A stretch of 64,000 nt of DNA, from NCBI RefSeq assembly GCF_038039535.1, contig NZ_JBBPHP010000012.1, positions 62,001 through 126,000 on the forward strand, in the 5' to 3' direction. Source of the DNA: Catalinimonas sp038039535. Its GTDB lineage: Bacteria > Bacteroidota > Bacteroidia > Cytophagales > Cyclobacteriaceae. The notes under the pieces are model-generated. The model saw nothing but the letters and a program-made list of their open reading frames with translations, did no database searches and was not told the DNA's origin. Made by a program: the position numbers and the translations under genes. Below are positions 8,731 through 16,352 of the stretch, piece by piece (the first letter of the stretch is position 1; each line of letters begins with the position of its first letter).

Positions 8731-9621
8731 ATGCCGAGCTTAAAAGCAGTCAAAAGCCGAATAGCATCTGTAAAATCAACGCAGCAGATTACCAAAGCTA
8801 TGAAAATGGTAGCTGCATCTAAGCTGCGTAGAGCACAGGATCGCCTGTTACAGATGCGTCCATATGCAGTAAAACTCACCAAAATCCTTAATAATGTTTC
8901 TTCTAACCTGAGTGAAGAAAACGTGAGCGAGTATGCAAAAAGCAGAGAAGTCAAAAATGTTGTTTTTGTTGTATTCACTTCAGATAAAGGACTTTGTGGA
9001 GCATTCAATACCAGCCTCTTCCGCTACCTAAGGCAGCTAATTTCAAATGAATATAGTACCTATGAGCGTAATAATCGTCTAAAAATCATGACAGTGGGAA
9101 CCAAGGGAAGAGATTATTATAAGCGTAGAGGGCTAGAAATGATAGATGAGTATGCTGACCTTTTTAGTGAGCAAACTTTTGAAAATGTTCGTAATGCAGC
9201 CGAAGCAGTGATGAAAATGTATAAGGAAGAAAAAGTAGATAAAGTTATACTTGTCTATAATACTTTCAAAAATGTGGCAACACAGATTGTTACAAACGAA
9301 CAGTTTTTACCTGTGCAATCATCCACTGAAGATAATGAAGAAAATACTAATGAAAATAGTATTGACTACATATATGAACCTTCTGAAGAATATATTGTGG
9401 AAGAGCTCATTCCTCAGTCTTTAAAAATACAGTTTTATAAAGCTTATCTGGAATCTGCTGCTTCTGAACAAGGAGCCAGGATGACAGCTATGGATCAGGC
9501 GACAGATAATGCAGGGGAATTACTGAAACAATTGAAGCTTACTTACAACCGTACACGTCAGGCAGCCATTACTAAAGAGATACTGGAAATCGTGGCAGGT
9601 GCAGATGCCCTGGAAAGCTAG
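8731..9621 (+). CDS. atpG: F-type ATP synthase subunit gamma
   Basis: 296 residues. Both conserved ends of the rotary shaft are present: an N-terminal helix with IASVKSTQQITKAMKMVAASK and a C-terminal helix with MTAMDQATDNAGELL. An acidic, asparagine-rich insertion near 196-225 is unlike the E. coli protein. It is the last gene of the atp run and a strong terminator follows 25 bases later, so atpD and atpC must be elsewhere in the genome. Confidence 0.97.
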   Translation: MPSLKAVKSRIASVKSTQQITKAMKMVAASKLRRAQDRLLQMRPYAVKLTKILNNVSSNLSEENVSEYAKSREVKNVVFVVFTSDKGLCGAFNTSLFRYLRQLISNEYSTYERNNRLKIMTVGTKGRDYYKRRGLEMIDEYADLFSEQTFENVRNAAEAVMKMYKEEKVDKVILVYNTFKNVATQIVTNEQFLPVQSSTEDNEENTNENSIDYIYEPSEEYIVEELIPQSLKIQFYKAYLESAASEQGARMTAMDQATDNAGELLKQLKLTYNRTRQAAITKEILEIVAGADALES

Positions 9622-9646
9622 TCAATGAACATAAATTATATTAATG

Positions 9647-9671
9647 AAAGCCCTTTTCAGGGCTTTTTTTG
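9647..9671 (+). terminator. Terminator of the atp operon
   Basis: AAAGCCC (9647-9653), a six-base loop TTTTCA, and GGGCTTT (9660-9666), running into a T-tract up to 9670. Classic rho-independent form, 25 bases after the atpG stop. Confidence 0.9.
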
Positions 9672-9814
9672 TTAGAAGAAGGTGTACAAACCACTGAATC
9701 TAATAGTAGAAAATAGCGTGCCCCTGTTATTTTGAAGGATCTGCCAAACTAAAATTCTTATCAGTATTTTATTGGTCATTCTCGTACAACGGATTGTGGA
9801 TTTAAATTAATTAA

Positions 9815-10651
9815 ATGATAAAAAAGGCGCTAAGATTAGCAAGAACACTCAGCCTGGATATCGTTTTAGGAGCAGTAGTTGGTAGTATGTTTATAGCTGA
9901 CTATTTACAAGTATATCTTCCTACTTTAAGCCTATGTGCGTTAGCAATGAGTGTATGGCTTATCTATACGACAGATCACCTTTCTGATGCTTATAAAATA
10001 CCTCATACAGCTCATACTTTCCGTCATCAATTCCATCAAAAACATTTTAAAACCTTAAGCCAACTTTTATTTATCGTCGCAACAGTAGGCATAATACTAT
10101 TGACACAGCTGCCAATCAATCTAATATTGTGGGGAGGAGGAGTTTTAAGCCTGGTAGGCTTATATTTTTTATCTATTCGCTGGATGAACTTACAAAACGT
10201 ATTGCACAAAGAGTTTGTCATTGCTGTATTGTATAGTATAGGTGTATTTCTCGCTCCAATTTATATGAGTGGCCTAACTACTTCTCCAACAATCTGGCTC
10301 CTTTTTATCCAATATATCTTACTTGCTTTATGCAATCTTTTAATTTTCTCTTGGTACGAAAAAGAGTTGGATCAATTGGATTTTCATATTTCATATGCTA
10401 CTGCCGTAGGAGATAAAACTTCGGTCAAATCAATTCTTACTTGTATATGGCTTCTTTATTTTATTACTGGAGCGGGAGTATGGTTGTATCATTCTGATGT
10501 TCAGTTTCTCATTACTCAATGTATTATCTTATGCATGGTGATTACTTTACATTGCATTTTTCTTTTCCCTTCTTACTTTCGTCAGTACGAAATGTATAGA
10601 TCAATAGCAGATGCTGTCTTTCTTTATCCTATCCTTTATTTAATCCTGTAA
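9815..10651 (+). CDS. UbiA-superfamily-like integral membrane protein
   Basis: 278 residues with about eight membrane helices. Two acidic motifs at loop positions, TDHLSDAYK (Asp54, Asp58) and EKELDQLDFH (around 185-190), resemble worn forms of the two DxxxD motifs with which UbiA-type prenyltransferases bind magnesium-diphosphate. If active it would move a prenyl group onto an acceptor in the membrane; the motifs depart from the standard NDxxD form, so the substrate may differ or activity may be lost. The stop is directly followed by the ATG of a methyltransferase, a pairing known from quinone pathways. UbiA assignment is moderate; the membrane topology is clear. Confidence 0.6.
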   Translation: MIKKALRLARTLSLDIVLGAVVGSMFIADYLQVYLPTLSLCALAMSVWLIYTTDHLSDAYKIPHTAHTFRHQFHQKHFKTLSQLLFIVATVGIILLTQLPINLILWGGGVLSLVGLYFLSIRWMNLQNVLHKEFVIAVLYSIGVFLAPIYMSGLTTSPTIWLLFIQYILLALCNLLIFSWYEKELDQLDFHISYATAVGDKTSVKSILTCIWLLYFITGAGVWLYHSDVQFLITQCIILCMVITLHCIFLFPSYFRQYEMYRSIADAVFLYPILYLIL

Positions 10652-11311
10652 ATGCGATTATTTACATTCCAGCATATTGCACCCTACTATGATTTGTTCG
10701 CCCAACTTGTTTTTGGTAACACCCTTGACAAAGCTCAAAAACATTTTTTCTCCCTTATTCCTCAAGGAAGTAGTATACTCATAATTGGCGGAGGGAGTGG
10801 CAGAATACTGCCTTACTTACTCAAAAACGTACGCCCTAAAAAAATTACTTACGTTGAGGCATCTTCTAACATGCTGAAAATAGCCAAAAGAAAGTCCAGA
10901 AAGATATTAAAGAATAGTCAAAATAACATAGAACTAACTTTCATTCATGGTACTGAGGATAACATTTCAGCGGTACAGAAATATGACGTATTGATGACTT
11001 TTTTTCTTTTTGACATTTACCCTACTCACCAAGCGAGAAAACTAGCTAATAAGCTTTCGGACTATCTCAAGCCATCAGGAAGTTGGCTATTCGCAGATTT
11101 TTGCTTAGAAGGACAAGGATTCCAACTTATTTGGAAGCATATAATGCTTAAGCTGATGTATTCATTTTTCAGACTGGTAAGTAATCTACAAAATCAATCT
11201 TTACCAGATTATAAATCAATCTTCAAAGAATTACACTATTTTCCTGTGGAGCAGCAATTTTTCTATCGCAGATTTATCGTAAGCATTATTTATCGGAAAC
11301 TGCTTTCTTAA
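10652..11311 (+). CDS. Class I SAM-dependent methyltransferase
   Basis: 219 residues. The glycine-rich SAM-binding motif ILIIGGGSGRILPYL lies near 43-57, followed by an acidic residue at the end of strand 2 (VEASSNML) and post-motif DVLMTFFLFD near 110. The N-terminus (FQHIAPYYDLFAQLVFG) is like that of UbiE/Coq5-type methyltransferases. It starts on the base after the stop of the UbiA-like gene, so the two are very probably co-translated and may act on the same lipid-soluble substrate (inference). The last 26 bases overlap, tail to tail, with fbp on the other strand. Confidence 0.8.
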   Translation: MRLFTFQHIAPYYDLFAQLVFGNTLDKAQKHFFSLIPQGSSILIIGGGSGRILPYLLKNVRPKKITYVEASSNMLKIAKRKSRKILKNSQNNIELTFIHGTEDNISAVQKYDVLMTFFLFDIYPTHQARKLANKLSDYLKPSGSWLFADFCLEGQGFQLIWKHIMLKLMYSFFRLVSNLQNQSLPDYKSIFKELHYFPVEQQFFYRRFIVSIIYRKLLS

Positions 11312-12293
11312 CACGCTTTAATACTTCATCTACCATGACTGGTGATCCAATATATAGAGGAGTTCGTTGATGAAATGTTTGGGGGTGAATGTCTAAAATT
11401 CTCTCACTCCCATTACATGCCTTACCTCCAGCCTGCTCAGCGATAAAGGCTAATGCATTACATTCATATAGTAAGCGAAGTTTACCATCAGGATTTTTTT
11501 GAGTAGCAGGATAAAGGTAGATGCCACCCTTTAATAAATTACGATGAAAGTCTCCTACCAATGAGCCAATATAGCGTGCTGAGTACTTTTTGCGTTTACA
11601 ATCTTCTATATAGTGTATAATATTACTGTCATAATCGTCATAATAGCCTTCATTGATAGAAAATATTTGTCCGTCATTTGGAATCGACATGTTACGATGA
11701 GATAGAAAAAACTCACCCAATGATGGGTCATAAGTAAAACCATTCACCTTATTTCCGGTAGTATAAACCAACATCGTTGAGGAGCCGTAAAGTAGGTACC
11801 CGGCAGCTACCTGAGCACTTCCTGCCTGTAACACATCGTCAACAGTAGCCTTTGAACCTATAGGAGATTTACGGCGATAAATGGAGAATATAGTACCAAT
11901 GGAAACATTTACGTCAATATTTGACGATCCATCCAAGGGATCTATGGCTACCAGATACTTTGAGTCTGGATTAAGATGAACGATCTCCTCATTCTCTTCT
12001 GAAACTATGGCACAAACCTCTCCCCCATTCTTCAAAGCCCTGGTAAAACGAATATCTGCTACAACATCTAGTTTTTGTTGGTTCTCTCCCTGTACATTAG
12101 TTTCACCAAAATCACCAAGTATGTTTCCTAAGCCTGCCCGGTTAATTTCTTTGTTTAAAATTTTACCTGCCAGAGCAATATCTCTCAAAAGCTGTGAAAG
12201 TTCTCCCGAAGCGTAAGGAAAATCTTCCTGATTTCTTTTGATAAATCTGTCTAGGGTAGTACCTACCGGAAGTCCAAGCTTACTTGTTGTCAT
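11286..12293 (-). CDS. fbp: Fructose-1,6-bisphosphatase, class I
   Basis: 335 residues, the usual length. The metal-binding core is visible: VSEENEE for the first acidic cluster, DPLDGSSNIDVN for the second, and the sugar-phosphate site around ARYIGSLVGDFHRNLLKGG and RLLYECNALAFIAEQAGG. It hydrolyses fructose-1,6-bisphosphate in gluconeogenesis in the cytoplasm. The gene ends inside the 3' end of the methyltransferase gene (26 bases, convergent). The phosphatase gene upstream on the same strand is 45 bases away and may share a message. Confidence 0.97.
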   Translation of the reverse strand: MTTSKLGLPVGTTLDRFIKRNQEDFPYASGELSQLLRDIALAGKILNKEINRAGLGNILGDFGETNVQGENQQKLDVVADIRFTRALKNGGEVCAIVSEENEEIVHLNPDSKYLVAIDPLDGSSNIDVNVSIGTIFSIYRRKSPIGSKATVDDVLQAGSAQVAAGYLLYGSSTMLVYTTGNKVNGFTYDPSLGEFFLSHRNMSIPNDGQIFSINEGYYDDYDSNIIHYIEDCKRKKYSARYIGSLVGDFHRNLLKGGIYLYPATQKNPDGKLRLLYECNALAFIAEQAGGKACNGSERILDIHPQTFHQRTPLYIGSPVMVDEVLKRVKKAVSDK

Positions 12294-12338
12294 GATAAGA
12301 TAATTTTACAATGAATCGTCAATACTCACTCAGCACTC

Positions 12339-12818
12339 TCATATTTGATGTTCTTTTCTTATATAATCTAGTAAATTTTGAGAGCTTTCGTGCAAAATAT
12401 TGTAAACTTCAGTAAACCCATCCTGCCCACTCCAGTACGGGTCTGGTACATTTAAATTTGCAGGATTATCTTCAAACTCTCTCATCAGGAATACTCGGTA
12501 TTTCTTAGGAGCTTTAGCATTTTCCAGTTTTAAAATATTTTTCCTATTTTCTTCATCCATAGCAATGATGTAGTTAAAATCATCAAAATCTTTGGTTAAG
12601 AATTGCCTTCCTTTATGATCAAGCGATAAACCTTTGGCAACTACTATATCCATTGTGCGACTATCTGGAGGCTCACCAATGTGGTAGTCTGAAGTACCTG
12701 CCGAATCACAGCGGATTTTATCTTGAAGGTTATTATCCTTAAGTAGTTGGTTGAATACTGCCTCAGCCATAGGTGAACGGCAAATGTTTCCCAGGCAGAC
12801 AAATAAAACATTGATCAT
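12339..12818 (-). CDS. Low-molecular-weight protein-tyrosine phosphatase
   Basis: 159 residues. The phosphate loop CLGNICRS (Cys8 to Arg14) stands at the N-terminus and the general-acid motif DPYW follows near 130, both diagnostic of this family. The protein removes phosphate from tyrosine residues or small substrates in the cytoplasm. It lies 45 bases upstream of fbp on the same strand; no tyrosine kinase gene is nearby, so the partner is unknown. Confidence 0.95.
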   Translation of the reverse strand: MINVLFVCLGNICRSPMAEAVFNQLLKDNNLQDKIRCDSAGTSDYHIGEPPDSRTMDIVVAKGLSLDHKGRQFLTKDFDDFNYIIAMDEENRKNILKLENAKAPKKYRVFLMREFEDNPANLNVPDPYWSGQDGFTEVYNILHESSQNLLDYIRKEHQI

Positions 12819-13161
12819 ATCTGACAGACTATTTTGTAAAATCAGAAGTTAGGTGAGTTAATACTAAAATGCCAATACTCTTCCTTTTTAAGTACACATT
12901 TTGGTAATAGTAATGCACTGAAAAAAAATATAAAAATCATTACTCATTAAAAAAAAGATGTATGTCTAATGAAATAATAAATGTATGTGAAATAATATTT
13001 TGCATTTAAAATAAACGCAAAACACTCAATTTCAATTGATTACGAAAAAAGTATTGAAACATTTTATTTTTTTTGAGGTGAGGGGTTACCTTTCTTATAC
13101 ATCTAGTATATATAGATACATAACACAAATTGTTTTTATTCATACACCTGTTTACAGTAAG
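12819..13161. other. Gene-free AT-rich stretch
   Basis: No ORF of useful length and no promoter fitting TAnnTTTG with a TTG partner. It should contain the upstream region of the phosphatase gene. It ends in a strong plus-strand terminator with no plus-strand gene before it. Confidence 0.5.
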
Positions 13162-13196
13162 AAAACCTTCTTTAAATAAAGAAGGTTTTTCTTTTT
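13162..13196 (+). terminator. Strong hairpin terminator with no gene upstream on its strand
   Basis: AAAACCTTCTTT (13162-13173), loop AAAT, AAAGAAGGTTTT (13178-13189), then a TTTCTTTTT tail on the plus strand. A 12-bp perfect stem. On the minus strand the flank is not T-rich. Confidence 0.7.
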
Positions 13197-13281
13197 AAAA
13201 CCTTACTTTTTGCAGCACGTTATTATATATGCTAAGATCACTATTTAATTAGTATAATATTAAGTTTTATTGTCCTCCAAT

Positions 13282-13310
13282 AAAAAAGCCAACCCAAAAT
13301 TGGGTTGGCC
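13282..13310 (-). terminator. Terminator of the acyl-CoA dehydrogenase gene
   Basis: GCCAACCCA (13288-13296) pairs with TGGGTTGGC (13301-13309) over a four-base loop; on the minus strand it is followed by six T. It lies 25 bases after the dehydrogenase stop. Confidence 0.85.
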
Positions 13311-13334
13311 TTTCTTTTTATTCTCAACTCAGTA

Positions 13335-15131
13335 TTAGAAAGCGTACCTATTTTTTTCAATAAGAAAATCAGCAATTGATCTTCTTAATTCTTTTACATT
13401 GTAGAGATCCATTTTAGTAAATCGCTTAAGTCCCATAAGCATTACTCTCTGCTCATCTCCTTTGGCAAAAGATGCAATAGCTTCTTTTCCGCTACTATTA
13501 ATTTTATCAACTGCCATGTACAGATACAACTGTGCCATTTTGATCTGTTCCTGACAAGCTTCTTCTCCTCTGATACTTACAAGCTTTTCCGTTCGCAGAA
13601 GGGTAGATTCAGCAGCATAAATCTCAATCATCATATCTGCGATGTTCATGAGAATTTCCTGCTCATCATCTAACTTTGTTCCAAAGTCCTGAGCAGCTTT
13701 TCCTGCCACCATAAGAACAGATTTTTTCAGATTTTTGAGTACATCTTTTTCTTTTGCGAACATTCCTGATAAATCTTTGGCACTAAAATCAGGCACAGAA
13801 GTCAACTCCTTACCTACGGCCATAGCTGGTCCAAGTAAATTAATCTCTCCTTTAAAAGCCCGTTTCAATGTCATACCTACCAGCAACATCCGGTTGATCT
13901 CATTGGTCCCTTCATAAATTCTTGAAATTCTTGCATCACGATAAGCTCTTTCCATGGGAGCTTCTGCTGAGAAGCCCATACCTCCATAAATCTGAACGCC
14001 TTCGTCTACACAGTAATCCAAAATTTCCGAACCATGCACTTTCATCATTGCACACTCAATTGCAAATTGTTCCACTCCTTTCAACTTAGCTTCAGACTCT
14101 GGCATTCCTTCATCTATAAGGGCTTGTATACGGTCTTCAATATCCTGACCAGCCCGATAGTCAGCAGATTCTGTAGCATATATCAAAGTAGCCATGTTGG
14201 CCAGTTTCTGCTTTATCGCACCAAAATTTGAAATGGAAACACCAAACTGCTTGCGTTCATTGGCATATCTTACAGAGTCAGTTACCACCTGCTTACAACC
14301 TCCAATTACTCCGGCTCCTAGCTTTATTCTTCCTATGTTTAGAATGTTTACTGCAATCTTAAACCCATTGCCTCGTTCGGAAAGCATATTTTCAACCGGC
14401 ACCATAGTATCATTAAAGAAAACCTGACGGGTAGAAGAACCTTTAATCCCCAGCTTTTTTTCTTCTTCGTTCATCGTAATACCGCCAAAAGATTTCTCCA
14501 CAATGAAGGCTGACAGATATTTATCATCCTCAATACGGGCAAAAACAATAAAAAGATCAGCAAAGCCGGCATTTGAGATCCACATCTTCTGGCCGGTTAT
14601 TTTGTAGTGCTTACCGTCTTCTGAAAGAACCGCTTTGGTTTTACCAGAATTGGCATCCGATCCTGCGTCAGGTTCTGTCAAACAGTAACAGGCTTTCCAT
14701 TCTCCACTTGCCAGTAATGGTAGATACTTTTGTTTTTGTTCTTCTGTACCGTAGTATAATATAGGTAAGGTTCCTATGCCTGTGTGGGCTCCATAAGCAG
14801 TAGAGAAAGATCCAGCCGAGCCTATAACATCGGCAATCAACATGGAGGTATTGAAGCTCATTCCTAATCCGCCGTATTCTTCAGGGATAGAGATTCCCAG
14901 TAAGCCCAGTTCTCCGGCTTTGTCTAGGAGCGACGGCATAAAACCTGGCTCCATACTATCCATTCGTTCTACATTGGGGGTGATTTCTTTATTGACAAAA
15001 TCAAGCGTGGCATCTGCCATCATCCTTTGTTCTTCACTAAACTCTTCAGGAATGAAGACATCTTTGGCTTCAGTATCTTTGATCAAAAACTCTCCGCCAT
15101 TTATGGCTTGTTTTTTTGCAAGTGTATCCAT
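13335..15131 (-). CDS. Acyl-CoA dehydrogenase (VLCAD-like, with C-terminal extension)
   Basis: 598 residues, longer than the roughly 380 of short-chain enzymes. The core is in order: N-terminal helical domain, middle beta domain with CYCLTEPDAGSD and KMWISNAGFAD, and C-terminal helices with ERKQFGVSI and the catalytic-glutamate segment YEGTNEINR. About 180 further residues form the extra domain seen in very-long-chain-type enzymes. It would perform the FAD-dependent first step of beta-oxidation. The gene is monocistronic, with its own terminator, and its promoter carries two palindromic sites. The electron acceptor and other beta-oxidation genes are not nearby. Confidence 0.93.
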   Translation of the reverse strand: MDTLAKKQAINGGEFLIKDTEAKDVFIPEEFSEEQRMMADATLDFVNKEITPNVERMDSMEPGFMPSLLDKAGELGLLGISIPEEYGGLGMSFNTSMLIADVIGSAGSFSTAYGAHTGIGTLPILYYGTEEQKQKYLPLLASGEWKACYCLTEPDAGSDANSGKTKAVLSEDGKHYKITGQKMWISNAGFADLFIVFARIEDDKYLSAFIVEKSFGGITMNEEEKKLGIKGSSTRQVFFNDTMVPVENMLSERGNGFKIAVNILNIGRIKLGAGVIGGCKQVVTDSVRYANERKQFGVSISNFGAIKQKLANMATLIYATESADYRAGQDIEDRIQALIDEGMPESEAKLKGVEQFAIECAMMKVHGSEILDYCVDEGVQIYGGMGFSAEAPMERAYRDARISRIYEGTNEINRMLLVGMTLKRAFKGEINLLGPAMAVGKELTSVPDFSAKDLSGMFAKEKDVLKNLKKSVLMVAGKAAQDFGTKLDDEQEILMNIADMMIEIYAAESTLLRTEKLVSIRGEEACQEQIKMAQLYLYMAVDKINSSGKEAIASFAKGDEQRVMLMGLKRFTKMDLYNVKELRRSIADFLIEKNRYAF

Positions 15132-15181
15132 GAGTAGCTGTATTTATCTTTTAATTTTTTACTGTACAAAATGCATACTAA

Positions 15182-15203
15182 TTTGTTATGCATACATAAC
15201 AAA
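15182..15203. promoter_or_regulatory. Operator-like inverted repeat at the acyl-CoA dehydrogenase promoter
   Basis: TTTGTTATG (15182-15190), CATA, CATAACAAA (15195-15203): perfect 9-bp arms with a 4-bp spacer. On the minus strand TATATTTG (15207-15200) fits the Bacteroidota -7 element TAnnTTTG, so the repeat would cover the -7 box and start point. A TetR- or FadR-like repressor is a reasonable guess; none is encoded nearby. Confidence 0.5.
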
Positions 15204-15226
15204 TATAGTAATTTGTATAATAAATA

Positions 15227-15241
15227 GTATGCATGCATAAC
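15227..15241. promoter_or_regulatory. Second operator-like palindrome upstream of the acyl-CoA dehydrogenase
   Basis: GTATGCATGCATAAC contains the perfect 12-bp palindrome TATGCATGCATA (15228-15239) and shares the TATGCAT and CATAAC elements with the first site. It lies about where the -33 region would be, 24 bases from the first repeat. Confidence 0.42.
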
Positions 15242-15389
15242 ATTTTTTTTAAAATAAAACATCATTTCAACATAGATGCGTTCCTTTCAATATTATTTTT
15301 ACCTGTTGCCTAACTTTTCATTCTTTTAGAGTTATATAGAGACAAAATAGAAAAGTAACGATTACTCAAACTTATTTTAAATAAGTCAG

Positions 15390-16316
15390 ATGGCACATGA
15401 CCCTGAAATACTTGAAAAACAAAGAAGCGTAGTGGAAAGCCAAGCTGCGCTGGCACGTAAACATGTCAATAACTATAATGGTAAGGACGAGATAGAAAAC
15501 CTTGATAAGCTCAAAGACGGTGGAGAAATTCTGAAGGAACAAATTCAGATGGCTTTGACAGAATACAGGCGTCATAACAAAGCATTGTTTTTCTCATCCT
15601 TTTCTGGTGGCTTAGAAATTGGTTTTAGTCTTTTTTTGATGGGTGCGCTATACACCATGTTTAGTGATACCATGGAAAAACCAAGTCTGGAGATAGCGCT
15701 AGCTTTTGCCTATCCTATTGGGTTTATCTTTGTAATACTTGGCCGCTCCGAATTATTTACCGAGCATACAAATTTGGCAGTACTTCCTGTCCTGAATGGA
15801 TCGGTACGGATTGTTAACCTCTTGGAGCTTTGGGGAATTATATTTATCGGAAACCTAATTGGCGGGTATCTATTTAGCTTAATCCTGGCTCAGATGGGCC
15901 CCGCCATGGGAGTAGTAAGTAAAGAAAGCCTTTATTACTTTGCTGATAAAATGGTGCAGTATGACTGGCTGATCACACTGGGTAGCGCTATGTTTGCAGG
16001 CTGGTTGATGGGGCTATTGTCCTGGCTGGTGACTTCTTCTAAGGATACCATTAGTCGCATACTGGTGATAATTCTGGTAACTACAGTAATCGGAATTGGC
16101 GGGCTTCATCACTCCATTGTGGGTTCTATAGAGGTATTTGCCGGTATGATAGTAGATGAAAGAATTACTATTGTAGATTATCTGCATTTCCAGACTTTTG
16201 CCACGCTTGGCAATATATTGGGAGGAACTGTATTCGTAGCAATAGTCAAATACAGCCATTTGGGTAACACAAATCTAATCAGTGAGCGCTTCATGAAAAG
16301 CAAAACCGGAAACTAA
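15390..16316 (+). CDS. Formate/nitrite transporter (FNT) family protein
   Basis: 308 residues: a hydrophilic N-terminal region of about 65 residues, then six membrane helices. The family hallmarks are seen as GRSELFTEHT after helix 2 and as GLHHSIVGSIEVFAG in the second half, matching the FNT pore halves, which have aquaporin-like topology and carry small monovalent anions such as formate or nitrite. The long charged N-terminus is like the YfdC branch, whose substrate is not settled. The gene is divergent from the acyl-CoA dehydrogenase with about 258 bases between the starts. A hairpin spans its stop codon. Confidence 0.85.
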   Translation: MAHDPEILEKQRSVVESQAALARKHVNNYNGKDEIENLDKLKDGGEILKEQIQMALTEYRRHNKALFFSSFSGGLEIGFSLFLMGALYTMFSDTMEKPSLEIALAFAYPIGFIFVILGRSELFTEHTNLAVLPVLNGSVRIVNLLELWGIIFIGNLIGGYLFSLILAQMGPAMGVVSKESLYYFADKMVQYDWLITLGSAMFAGWLMGLLSWLVTSSKDTISRILVIILVTTVIGIGGLHHSIVGSIEVFAGMIVDERITIVDYLHFQTFATLGNILGGTVFVAIVKYSHLGNTNLISERFMKSKTGN

Positions 16317-16328
16317 GTTTTCCGGTTT
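16303..16328. terminator. Hairpin between the convergent FNT and PspC-domain genes
   Basis: AAACCGGAAA (16303-16312) pairs with TTTCCGGTTT (16319-16328) over a 6-base loop that includes part of the FNT stop region. T-runs are short on both sides, so it could serve as a weak bidirectional terminator. Confidence 0.55.
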
Positions 16329-16352
16329 GACAGTTCAGATAAGCTATTGGAT

